From: Perkinsus olseni
Lineage: Eukaryota > Perkinsozoa > Perkinsida > Perkinsidae
Assembly: GCA_013115135.1 (NCBI GenBank)
Contig: JABANP010000254.1
Coordinates: 1 to 64,000 of the forward strand
DNA length: 64,000 nt
Direction of reading: 5' to 3'
Positions 1 to 9,793 of this stretch are shown here, one piece after another. Position 1 is the first letter of the stretch. Each line of letters begins with the position of its first letter. A program made the position numbers and the translations under genes. The notes beneath the pieces are model-generated. The model worked only from the letters and a program-made list of their open reading frames with translations. It was not told where the DNA came from and searched no databases.

Positions 1-1021
1 AGTAATCGATGCACTCCGTGTGTCGAAGGAAAATCCACGGTAGTCCGCCGCTGGAGACAATCGTGTGTATGCGTGCGGGGCGGTGTACGTCACCGAGCCG
101 TTCATCGTGAGAGGTCAGCGTCTGGCACGGTAGTGCCGGGTGTCCTGTCGATGTTTTTGACCTACGTCGCTCCGGACACGAGCTCGGTTTGCAGCTCCCG
201 CCAGGTTGAGTTCACCTTGCTCCGCCGCCCTCTCCTCCTTGGGGCTCCCCCTCACCTGCCGTCTCTCACGGCTCTCGGGACTCTCACGCTCCCATTGGGC
301 TCTCCCTCACCTGCCGTCTCTCACGGCTCTCGGGACTCTCACGCTCCCATTGGGCTCTCCCTCACCTGCCGTCTCTCACGGCTCTCGGGACTCTCACGCT
401 CCCATTGGGCTCTCCCTCACCTGCCGTCTCTCACGGCTCTCGGGACTCTCACGCTCCCCTTTGGCACACTCTGCCTCCCTCCTGGCGTGTAACCTCCCTC
501 ACCTGCAGTCTCTCACGACTCTCGGGACTCTCACGCTCCCATTTGGCACACTCTGCCACTCATTCCCAATGTGTCTCCCCAGCTTTGCCTCGGGACGGCT
601 TGTCCGCTGGGTTTGCTTCTGAGGCTACTCGGGAGACATGCATCGCGATGTGGTTCACGGCAACGTATTTCCACAACCGCCCGACTACGCCGTTCACGTC
701 CGACGAGGCGGCTGACTCCTTAGTTGTCGCCGGCATCACAATCGAGGAAGTGCCTCGAGGGAAGGGCTATTCATAACCCGACACCCTTCTCCTAGGAATA
801 CGCTCTACTATGGCCTGGTCGGGGCGTGGCAAGGTAGAGTCATAGTCGGCCGACAGGTGTGCTTCTCAGTGTCTCCAAACGCTAAAACAACACAATTTGT
901 CCTTCGCTCACGGCATGAACGTGTCCGTCCTGAGCAGCGAGTTGTCATCGCCCCTGCCCCAGCAAGGCCCTCCCTCCCCTTCCTCTAAGAGTAATTATCG
1001 GCGAGCGTGTACGTGTACCCT
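1..1021. other. No recognisable gene; repeat-bearing flank
   Basis: Only overlapping low-complexity reading frames are seen. Several of them are one 55-bp tandem repeat read in different frames. No domain, signal peptide or convincing exon was found upstream of the RING gene start. Confidence 0.5.
251..556. repeat. 55-bp tandem repeat
   Basis: Units start at 251, 306, 361 and 416 with a strict 55-bp period and the core CTCACCTGCCGTCTCTCACG. A diverged copy starts at 498. The unit after 416 is longer (82 bp) because of an inserted variant segment. Because 55 is not a multiple of three, the array is open in shifted frames, which makes spurious ORFs; I do not regard it as coding. Confidence 0.9.
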
Positions 1022-1907
1022 ATGGACCCATCGGTGTTGTCACCCCTGTCCTTTCTCCTAGCCGCCGGTTCGAGGATGTCGTTCGTTCGTTCTTCGACTC
1101 GAGAAGCATTGTCCGTTCGGGACGTCGCCGGCGGCTCTTGGGGTGAGAACGACGGTATCAGCCCGGTGTCTGAGGAGGCCTCTGTCGCCGTTCCCAACGC
1201 TTCGGGTAGGCTCAGTAGCAGACCTCACACGTAGCGTCTTCTTGGCAGCCCCTATGTCTCCTGAGTCCGAAGCTCCCGGCGAAGGTCCACCGGAAGGTAC
1301 GCTCGCTTGGACGAAATTTTCCTTGTGGATGAGATCTCGTGGCTGCAGGCGTAGCGAGACCTGAGCTGCAGAGTCAAAGCTCTTCCGGCGGCAGGAGTAG
1401 CCGACGGCGCAGCACTGGTCGTCGACGAAGCTCGACACAGAGACGCTCTCGCTCTCATATAACCAGAAGCAGCACTGGCACGATCGCTGTTTTAGACGAA
1501 GTGAGTTCGGAAAAGTCTCCGCTTTTTGCCTTCCATTCTGGCATCATCGCCTGCTCAGGAGTCAGGCCTTTGCAAAGTGTGCTTCGAGAACGCTACCAAT
1601 ACTGTGCTGCTGCCATGTGAGTGTCGCCTCCGGACTGCCGTTGAGGAGTATTTACTTGGCATTATCAAAGCATTCTCTCAACTGCTTCTCTTTTCAATCT
1701 ACTCATGTTCTATACCCACACCTACTACAACGTGACAGTTCTAGTATCTTCTCCTCTTGTCCCGAGTACTGACGAGCTAGGTACTTATTTTCAGGTAAGC
1801 ATCAATGCATGTGCCTCAACTGTGCTGCCGGGGTCAAAGACAGCACCGGTAAATGTCCGATTTGCCGTTTGACTATTGACACTGTGATTGACGCCATACA
1901 ATCGTGA
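1022..1907 (+). CDS. Small C-terminal RING-finger protein (putative E3 ligase), five exons
   Basis: Predicted exons are 1022-1205, 1249-1296, 1349-1500, 1559-1616 and 1795-1907. All four introns are GT-AG and every phase joins correctly, giving about 184 aa. A Ser/Arg-rich stretch precedes a C-terminal RING of the C3HC4 type: CKVC, then LPCKHQCMC, LNC and CPIC. The RING is split by the 178-bp last intron; splicing creates the LPC-KH junction that supplies the third Cys and the His. The layout resembles MGRN1/MAPL/IAP-type RINGs, which bind E2 enzymes and promote ubiquitin transfer; the substrate cannot be guessed. The start ATG at 1022 is the first in frame, and further 5' exons are possible. 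The last intron holds a copy of a dispersed repeat (1695-1738). A retroelement begins 30 bp after the stop codon. Confidence 0.8.
1695..1738 (+). repeat. Dispersed repeat, copy 1 (intronic)
   Basis: Core ACTCATGTTCTATACCCACA followed by CCTACTACAACG. Related copies lie at 52628-52680 and 55256-55310. This copy is in the last intron of the RING gene. Confidence 0.7.
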
Positions 1908-1936
1908 TGTATGATATTGTTGCTGCTGCGGGCTAT

Positions 1937-1990
1937 ACAATTGCCACTTGAAACTGCCTTGCTAACTAGTTTCCTGAGTTCTAGTGCGCA
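1937..1990 (+). repeat. Left terminal direct repeat of retroelement
   Basis: 54 bp, identical to 6236-6289. Within it a TG...CA unit of 49 bp (1942-1990) has canonical LTR ends. Confidence 0.85.
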
Positions 1991-2033
1991 CTAATGATCT
2001 AAAGAGGGTGTATCTGGTGGTTAACATCGTACA

Positions 2034-2141
2034 ATGGGTGCTACTTGTGGGTATTGTCTGAGGAAGAACCACACGGAGGATCAGTGTCAGACTAAGAAGA
2101 AGGCATTGGCGCTCAAGTCTCAAGTTGAGCAGGGAAACTAG
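2034..2141 (+). pseudogene. Gag remnant with CCHC zinc knuckle
   Basis: A 35-codon ATG ORF carries a textbook C-x2-C-x4-H-x4-C knuckle (CGYCLRKNHTEDQC) followed by a Lys-rich tail and a stop. No capsid or matrix coding precedes it: only about 45 bp separate it from the left terminal repeat, so nearly all of gag is deleted. Confidence 0.75.
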
Positions 2142-2206
2142 AAGGCCGTGATGATGCTGCGGTTTCATCATCATGCAGGCCTGAGATTCAAGCCGTCGCT
2201 CTTGGA

Positions 2207-3061
2207 TTGGGTAATGAGACTAGAGTTATCTCGGATTCATGTACCGTATGTGTTGACCTACTCGTCGAAGAGTTCAAGCTACCCACTCGTGCTCTCATCG
2301 ATAGTGGATCTAGTATTTCTTTGATCGATTCTTCTACCTTGGCTAAATTACCTGTTTCCGTATCCCTCGATTCAGCGGATACCCCCAGGTGCACTACAGC
2401 CACGTGGCAAAGTTTTCGTACTTTGGGATCAGCTGTTCTTACTCTCTCCATAGCAGGCACATTGATTACCCACAAGTTTTACGTTGCGGCACTACGGATG
2501 ATTCATCCGGTTATCCTTGGACGCGATGCACTCGCAAATGCCAATATATGCTTATCGTTTACAACAAGCCATCACTGTCTATCAAAGCTGGCCCTTACGT
2601 GCTCGGTCGGTGATGAACCTTCTTCGTCAGAACAGTGGCGAGCCCTAGCCGGAGACTGGGTTCCTTGTGATGTTATCTGCGATGACAACAACCTCTATAT
2701 CGTATCTGCTGAGAGAGTTGGTTTTCATCCTTCAGGGGATACTCCCAGTAAGAGGGTATATGTTGGCTTCAATCCGGCCCTGGAGAAGGATCCTCGAAGA
2801 GCCGAACAGCTGGGCGCCCTACGACCCGCTGAGAGAGTTGGTTTTCATCCTTCAGGGGATACTCCCAGTAAGAGGGCATATGTTGGCTTCAATCCGGCCC
2901 TGGAGAAGGATCCTCGAAGAGCCGAACAGCTGGGCGCCCTACGACCCCACAAGCGACTCTCTCGGGCTACTCCCGAAGCCTCGGCTGCCGGTGAGAAGTG
3001 TTTTGAGCAGTCACTGCTCAGCAGTGGATTTCGGAAGGCCGGCTACAACCAAGTTGGTTGA
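2207..3061 (+). pseudogene. Retroelement aspartic protease region
   Basis: The frame (284 aa) contains a retropepsin-type active site reading ALIDSGSSISLID, that is D-S-G in place of the commoner D-T-G, followed by a hydrophobic flap-side region. Retropepsins act as homodimers and process Gag-Pol. The frame runs on into a tandemly duplicated linker (2708-2947) and overlaps the RT frame, so a frameshift would be needed to reach RT. Confidence 0.8.
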
Positions 3062-5126
3062 ACCAACTACACTGACCGAATCTTCGTCAACGACGAGTTG
3101 GTATGTCGTGGGTGGTGAATCCTTCCGAAGGTTCAGACCGGCGTTCCCATTCATTCACTTGAACAGATCGTTGAGGCTGGCGTTTGGTAAGCAGCTTTTC
3201 TCGCAGGCATTGACTTCAACTCTCATCGACAAGTCGAGGTGCTACCCGTATGTGATTCTCAACGATGTGCAAGATGCATATATGCATCTATGGCTTCTTC
3301 CCAGCAATCGTCGATGCTTCACTGTCAACACTACCCCCCTGTCTGATGAACTTACCCTCTACGAGTTCTGTTGTTTGCCCTATGGTCCATCCCATTGTCC
3401 AAGGGTGCTTGAGGTGACACTTCAATGGTTGGTTCATCATAATTTCAAGGGTGATGAGAGCTTCGAACTGGCTTCTTTCATAAACGACCTAGCAATTTTC
3501 TCACATGTGGAGAATCCCCCGGTGGAACGAGAACTTGCCGCCATCTGTAAAGATCATGACTTGATGTTCAAGCCCACTAAGCGTCAAGCCTTGACTGAGA
3601 CGGACTCCAATATGCTTGGTGTGGCTTACATTGAGAGTGAAAGGTATATCACAATGCCACCGCAGAAGTTGGGTGTGCTGAAGTCTCGTATACCGCATTC
3701 GGGTTGTTCTTACTCTACTCTGTTGAGTACTCTTGGTACCTTGGATGAGTCCCCTACGGTGCCGGCCTGGGTGTCGGCCTTGAAGCATTCTGCCCAAAGT
3801 TTGGTAGCCAAGGAGCGATTCTCTACTCGGTTGACTTGGTCGTCCCCATGCTCGGAAGCTCTGCGGACTCTCATCATGGAATGGTATCAGATGGTTACTA
3901 AACTTCCTCAGTCATCATTTACTATACCACGGTTGTTTCGGTTCGATGAACCACTGGACGTGTTCACGGACTCGGCGAAGCATGCTGGTGGGTTCCTTCT
4001 GAGGCAGGATGGTGTGAATTATTTGGAGCGTGTCCACGTCTTCTCTACTGCTGAGTCTCATTTACCGATCGCCTGCTTAGAGGCCCACATCCTCTATAAA
4101 GGTTTTGCTATGGTACATAGACTTGAAGTAGCTGCTAGAAGACGGTTTAACAAGGTGTACTATCATGTTGACAACGTGGCTGTTGAAGTGACCTTCAGTG
4201 CTGGGAGGCCGGCGTCATTTAGCAATAAGGATGCCAAACCGATCTTATTGAAGTATTTGTCGATGACTCATGCACTCTTTGACCCCCTGGATTTCAATCG
4301 GAGGATATTTGTGGAGCGAGGGGCAACGCAGGACAATCCTGCCGATGACCTCACAAGGAACAGACTCCTTCAGCGGTTCATCGACTTTGCCAAGAACAAG
4401 GATCTTGATGTTACGGCCGTCAGCAGTGAGCCTAGGTTTGATAACGACGATACACTACCAGATCGGCTTCAGGATTGCGGGGTATTAGTTGCGGCCATTG
4501 AGGATACTTCACCTATGCATCCTCTCCCATCAATGGCCGAGATCTGTCACCAACAGTCTATTGATAGAAATATCAAACAAGCGGTGTCTTTGTTTACACA
4601 AGACGGCAAGGAGCTGATACCAGCTTCTATCCCGGCTGTATTTCGACTAGTCTGGAGCACTCTGTTGGTACGTCATGGTCTCCTTTGGCGACATTTACCA
4701 GCTCATGATCCACGGTATATCACTGATGTTGTTTTGGTACCTGTTCTCCCATCTACCTTGGAACCAGTGGTGTTGAACTATTTTCATAATCCGGTTGCGG
4801 TGTTTCATCCTGGTATCCAACGTACAGTTCGTGCCGTCAAGACTTTTTGCTGGTTCCCAAGCTTGGCTCGACGAGTTTGTGAGCATATAGGGTATGTCAA
4901 ATCTGCCATCTACAGCAACTTCGACTACGGTGGTCTCAAGGAGGTGTCCAAAAGGCTGCACCACCGAGTCCGTGGCATACGGTTCCTGCAGATGTTTTAT
5001 CTGTCTCTACGCCTACTGGTCATAGACTACTTCTTACTGCCGTATGCCTGTTCAGTAGCTGGCCTGAGGCTCGAGAACTGTCATCGAAATCTTCGAAGAA
5101 CATTGCCGAAGCCCTCAAGAGTATGA
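2667..5126 (+). pseudogene. Reverse transcriptase, RNase H and integrase N-terminus
   Basis: The 819-codon frame shows RT motif A as DVQDAY, motif B around LPYGPSHCP and motif C as F-I-N-D, where the family has Y/F-x-D-D; one catalytic Asp is therefore replaced by Asn. RNase H follows with acidic residues in VFTDSA, CLEAH, HVDN and NPADDLTR. Next comes a degenerate zinc-binding (HHCC) region with HNPVAVFHPG and then the start of the integrase core at LVIDYF. The frame ends at 5126 and the core continues in another frame. The strand-transfer chemistry of the parent element is family knowledge; this copy looks dead. Confidence 0.85.
2708..2947 (+). repeat. Exact-length 120-bp tandem duplication in pol
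   Basis: Copies 2708-2827 and 2828-2947 differ by about one base (GTA versus GCA). Each encodes 40 residues beginning AERVGFHPSGDTPSKR in the protease frame. The near identity implies a recent event. Confidence 0.9.
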
Positions 5127-6042
5127 ATAGTTCCCTGGGGCCCTTGAAGGTTTTGAAGACCGACCGAGGGTTAGAATTCCGGGGCGAAGTCGATAAGTAC
5201 ATCAAGAAGATTGGTGCAGTTCATTCGATAAGTTTACCCTACAGTCCGGCTGCTGTTATCGAGCAGTTGAATAAGACCCTTCTTCAAAAACTCCAGGGTG
5301 CATTCTACTCCCCGGTATGGTCAAGCCAATCATTTGGTAGCATTGTCGATGACATTCTTTGGGGATTACGCAGCGTAATTTACGCTCAACCCCTACTACT
5401 GTGCATCATATGGAGCCTTTTTCCATCATGTTTGGTAGATCTCCTCATCATGATCGAGTGCAGGATAGTCGTCAACGAGCTCAAGTTCTCGAGAATCTTC
5501 AAGACCTCCTATCTGAGCGTCGATCTAAGGCTATGCTGAAGGCAAACTCTCCGATTACTCTCACTCCTGGTACCGTTGTCTTCGTCCGGAATCATGATTT
5601 GGACCGCAAGTACAAGGTTGGGAAGCGATGGAGTCTTATGACAGTTCTTCGGCAAGAAGGAGTTAAGGTTTACCTTGCGGACTATGGTTCATCTCCTTCT
5701 ACGTCGCGTGTACTAGAACGTCACGTACGAGAATGCTTGCCAACACCACCAGGGTTCCTGGATAAAACTAAGAAGATCGTTTTGGAGCATTCGGCCACAA
5801 GGAGTCATCATGGTGTTCAGCCCTCAACGAGACCCACTTCAGTGTCTCACAGAAGCTCTGTCGCCAAGTTCAAGGTTCCTGTTCGTTATTCGTCACGGGT
5901 GAAGGGGAAGACTCCCAATGCATCAGCAGGGAGTCAGCCTCATCACGCTGCCCCTCAAGCGGACACCACCTCAGATACTAATGTTCGTCGCTCGCGAGTG
6001 TCTGGTCAAACTATTCGAAAACCCGTTCGATTCGGGTTCTGA
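5123..6042 (+). pseudogene. Integrase core and C-terminal domain, two frames
   Basis: Frame 5123-5539 carries the rest of the integrase core: KTDRGLEF (second Asp) and, about 35 residues on, SPAAVIEQLNKTL with the Glu of the DDE triad. A second frame (5359-6042) continues with FGRSPHHDR, a basic region and an SH3-like stretch (GTVVFVRNHD...KYKVGKRW) typical of integrase C-terminal domains. Frame changes at about 5123 and about 5360 split one ancestral protein. Confidence 0.8.
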
Positions 6043-6235
6043 TTCTTTTCAGATACACAGTGCTAGCTCTCTAGGAGAACGGGAACCTGCAATATCATAT
6101 TCCACACAATTTGCTGTCCCGTTTCTGCTGTCCCACTATTGAGCTAAGCTGTGGTTTTCCTGTTGATATATTCTCAGCTATTCTTGCCTATATCCCTACA
6201 TAATACGGATATCATCCGTGTTGAGTTGATATTCC

Positions 6236-6289
6236 ACAATTGCCACTTGAAACTGCCTTGCTAACTAGTTTCCTGAGTTCTAGTGCGCA
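6236..6289 (+). repeat. Right terminal direct repeat of retroelement
   Basis: 54 bp identical to 1937-1990, followed by TAT at 6290-6292. Confidence 0.85.
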
Positions 6290-7327
6290 TATGGCGGTGG
6301 ATGAACGGTCACTATGGTGTGGAGCACTGACTTAGTCCTTGCGGGAAAAAACTGACCAGAATGCTCTCATAACCCGGTTTACCCCTTTGCGGTATCTAGT
6401 TTTGCATGGATCGAACCCGTAGTTATCAACCAACTAGCTCGGAGCTCCTTTGCTCCAGCGACTGGGGCCAACACAGATTACAATAGAACCAGATTTCGGG
6501 CCGAAGTATCGGGTAGGTGCAACAGGGCCGCGTCCTTACAGCATTTCGGCCGTAGTCCAGGTCAAACTCAGCCCCTCATTGTAACAGGTGCTGCCAATCT
6601 GGGATGGCACTTCTGTTAATTGCGCTACCGTCATTCTCGCTTGTGATATATTCGCGGCGCTCGTCGAACTTTAAACTGCTCGTCTGGCAGACTCCGATAG
6701 AGTCGATGCTGCACAGGAGGTGTTGAGGGCAGATGAGGAGGAAGCCATGAGCATGTCTTCGACGTCGGGTGTCCTGGCAGGATGCAGGAAGCTCTTCAAA
6801 CATGCCTAACATGCTCCACTGGTGTGTGGTAGAGCAGTGAGCAGTGCCCACTGGGCATGGCGGAGCCGAAGAGCGAGCCAGCCTCGGATAACTACGAAAA
6901 ATGTGTTTGATAAATCTACTCTTCGTAATCTCGGTCAGAGGTTCTCAGAGATGAACTCGAGTCATGTGAAAGAGAGATGTCTACGCTGAGGTCTGGTCAT
7001 CCGCAACCCGATGGTCTCGAGTATTTCATCATTAAATATTGCATCCGATAATTTCTCGGGTACACACTAAGCGTCACGAAAGTTGCCAGGGTCGGCTGTG
7101 GTAGTTCGGCCAGGATCTCCATAGTGCGCGGAGAGTGGAACGGTAGATGCGCTCGACGGAGCGAAGTCAATCGCCCGGCATATGCGGGAGAATCACTTGC
7201 CGCAGACGAGCGAGACTTCTTTCTTTCGAGGATTCTGCTATATTCATCCAATCACAATAATCAATCTGAATCAATCGAGAATTGGTCAAAATGCTGTCCC
7301 CATGCAGTGTTTAGGCAGAACCCTCAA
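6290..7327. other. Intergenic; one tRNA-like promoter remnant
   Basis: No gene is recognised. On the minus strand 6400-6450 reads like a tRNA box A (GAGCTAGTTGG) followed closely by a box B (GGGTTCGATCC), but there is no room for an anticodon arm, so it is not a tRNA gene. It may be a SINE relic. Confidence 0.4.
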
Positions 7328-8213
7328 ATGTCGACTAAACAGGTCATCATCATCGCCGCTGCTGCTGCAGCCTTGGTCCCTCTCGCCTCCGCCGATGTAA
7401 GCACACACGTCGCTGGCAGATGTCTCTTATTCTGCCAAATTAAACTCATCCCCTTCGTTGAAGGCTCAAATTCCTCACTTTCTCACGACTCGTCACCGCT
7501 CAGGGTTATCCTTCGCTGAAGAGCACATCCCTCTTGAATCGTGGTGAAGGAGTCTCCTGTTTTTACTCCAACGGTGTGGTCAAGGGCGAAAGACGCGCAT
7601 TACTGCCAGTAATTTGTAAAGCCCAGTAATTTACTGGGCTGTACTCTTGGGGCTGCCGGTGTGCCTAGGACTGCCGAGATCAGCTGCCCAGAATTGGACG
7701 GCAAGAAGATGTTCACTACTGTTTTGTGAGTCTTCTCTATTCGTAACTTTCCTCAGTTCCCACCGTTCTCGTTTCAGCCGCAAAGGCGTCGTTCAAGAGT
7801 TCACCCTCGGTGCCCCGAATAAGAGGAAAGATTCTGATTGGGTCTTCAAAGATCCTCCTCCTCCTGCTGGCACTGCCATGGACCCACTCAGAAAGCTCAA
7901 CGCTTCGTATTATGACAGGCAACTGACTCTCTTGCGTGTAGCCGCTAGTAAAGTTGACTATAACCCCGCGAAGTTACGGCGTGCAATTGTCAAGGCAGAG
8001 GATCTGAGAGCTTCGGGAAGGGATGGGGACATCACCGCTGATAAAATAGACGGCGTCTGTGAAGCTGCGATGAGGGGCATTAAGGCGAAGTGTCCTTCAT
8101 ACGAAGACTTGTGCGATGAGTTCAGATCGATCTCGCAAGAAGCCGTGGATGCTGCTGACCAGCAAAGACGGCGGCTTCAGCGTGCCGGGAAGTATTTGGT
8201 GATTTCGTTGTGA
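7328..8213 (+). CDS. Secreted protein of unknown function, multi-exon
   Basis: The gene starts with ATG at 7328. Exon 1 (7328-7396) encodes a signal peptide: a short basic start, then IIIAAAAAALVPLASAD. An intron ends at 7503. The next exon begins GYPSLKSTSLL. The last exon (7778-8213) follows a clear GTGAGT...TTTCAG intron (7726-7777) and encodes RKGVVQEFTLGAP... ending in AGKYLVISL. The segment before it is best read as TAEISCPELDGKKMFTTV, joining as VF-RK. Between 7600 and 7660 the frame is not continuous: a CAGTAATTT duplication and a perfect palindrome (CCCAGTAATTTACTGGG) lie exactly there, so either another intron or a small insertion breaks the gene. No known domain is recognised; the C-terminal half is charged and probably helical. 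Neighbours give no hint of function. Confidence 0.55.
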
Positions 8214-9331
8214 AGTCAGCGAAGTTGCTGTACTATTAGTTTGCTTGAATGTGTGCTTCTTCGAATCATGTCCGTGGATCCCTCTGATATACTTTCGACT
8301 TCAGTCAACAACCAATCGAGGTCCCGCACATTTTCATGACCTTGCTTGTGAGGAAGACGCAGTGACATTGTCTTGCACTTGTTCTGTCCGCCAAGGCGAT
8401 GTTCAGAGTGCTGATGAATAGGGCATCTTCAGTCTGGACCGGCAGATTGTGTATGCTCTGGAATGGAGAAGGTTGTTCCGTAGATATTCGCGTTGAAGTC
8501 ACTCGGCACTCCGTGCAAGAGCACAGTGGTCGGCTACATGTTAACCATTTGGGAACTCAAGTCAATGGTTGAGTGGAATCATCAGATTCTATATACAATA
8601 ACGCTGAAGCGTCAAGCTAAGCTAAGGTTCCATGCTAGTACAGCTGAACAACTACTGTACGCTGCGGCAGAGTCGAGAAGGCCACATTGAGGCGTCCTCA
8701 GCCCCTCATCGATCAGAACTGTGTCCTCGATGACAATCAGTGGGCCACACAGTTCTATTGCGTAGCTCATCACTAAGAGAGATTCTCTTTACTCCCCCAC
8801 AGCTAGCCCGCCAAATGAGACCCGGATTATCTACCCCAATGAAGTTATTGGTCGTCGCCTGACATTCACCTCACGTGATGATGTCTCTATAACCTCTGCC
8901 GATCACGAGTAGTCGGGGGCTGCTCCCCGATAGCTGCCCAAGCAACTCTTGGTAGAGAGTCCCTAGTAGAGAGAGACCTTTGAAGTCGACCCGGAGGTGG
9001 GAGCCCATTTCTCGAACTCTTCCCTCCTTTTGCTTTACGGCTCGCACCAGATACCAACTCCGCACTTTATCAATGATGGGTGTCCACAACCCGCTGAACC
9101 CGCTCGGGTAAGGTTAGAAGCATTTTGGGTGTTTGTGCGAAGCGCAGCCTGTGAAGGGCCGTAAACTTGCCCCTTAGAACAGCAGGGTAGCCGAATCATC
9201 CGACCTCCAATAAGAAGATCTCCACATTAGCACACTGAGTGTCTACGCAACTCGGCAGGAGATCTACACAACAGCCATTGATTATCATGGGCCTGGGCCA
9301 AATCTCCGACCACCGGACACCGCCTGGGAGT
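8214..9331. other. Intergenic, holds a dispersed repeat
   Basis: Apart from the repeat at 8541-8653 I see nothing recognisable on either strand. Confidence 0.4.
8541..8653 (+). repeat. Dispersed repeat, copy A
   Basis: Begins TTAACCATTTGGGAACTCAA, then GTCAATGGTTGAGTGG. A related copy lies at 12487-12614 with substitutions and small indels. Confidence 0.8.
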
Positions 9332-9793
9332 TCATATCACGTTCGTCCAATTGAACAGTACCATGGCACTCTCTACTGGTGTACCGAGTACACTTGGCAC
9401 AACACCATCGTTCAGGTACTCTAGTTTCCCAGCCAAGTACGTGAAGTCGCCCTTTTCTAAGCGTAGACGTGGGCACTTCTCACGCACCTCCGCAACGAAC
9501 GCATCATAGTGGCCGCCGAAGTCGATTCTCCGAACCTTCCATCCGTCCATGACGTGACCATCCACGTCGATGTGGGCACCAGTTGAACAGACGACACCAA
9601 CGTAGGCGACAGTCGACCCATCCGCTCTGCCGAGGAGGGCAAGGACGATCTCGGCTTCATTCCTGATTGTTGCCTTGTATTCGACCTCGAAGGTCGGGTT
9701 GGATGATCCGAGCTTCCCTGAACTAGCGAGGACCGGAGCCAGGACGAACAGTCCCCCGAAGAGCGCCGATGATAGGTGTGAAGGTGAGACCAT
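9332..9793 (-). CDS. Secreted protein of unknown function, 153 aa
   Basis: This is a complete ATG-to-TGA frame without introns. The N-terminus (MVSPSHLSSALFGGLFVLAP) is a typical signal peptide with a likely cleavage after VLASS. The mature part has alternating hydrophobic residues suggesting beta strands (FEVEYKATIRNEAEIVLALL), a GAHIDVDGHV segment and two Cys residues. The TGA lies at 9332-9334 and the frame ends FNWTNVI. No homologous family is recognised. Small secreted proteins of unknown function are common in parasitic alveolates, but whether this one acts on a host is not shown by the sequence. Confidence 0.65.
   Translation of the reverse strand: MVSPSHLSSALFGGLFVLAPVLASSGKLGSSNPTFEVEYKATIRNEAEIVLALLGRADGSTVAYVGVVCSTGAHIDVDGHVMDGWKVRRIDFGGHYDAFVAEVREKCPRLRLEKGDFTYLAGKLEYLNDGVVPSVLGTPVESAMVLFNWTNVI

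Larger units (their letters stand above)
1937..6289 (+). mobile_element. Decayed LTR-type retroelement (PR-RT-RNaseH-IN order)
   Basis: The element is bounded by identical 54-bp direct repeats (1937-1990 and 6236-6289) and flanked by TAT on both sides (1934-1936 and 6290-6292), a possible 3-bp target duplication. Inside, in order, are a CCHC zinc-knuckle remnant, a retropepsin, reverse transcriptase, RNase H and integrase, spread over at least three frames. PR-RT-RH-IN order fits Ty3/gypsy or BEL/Pao; the NPADDLTR-type end of the RNase H leans to BEL/Pao, but this is not decided. Frame breaks and an altered RT active site indicate an inactive copy. The terminal repeats are much shorter than usual LTRs. 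Confidence 0.88.

Noticed and set aside
73..776. Overlapping frames over the 55-bp tandem repeat
   Set aside because: The same repeat read in successive frames; no coding signature.
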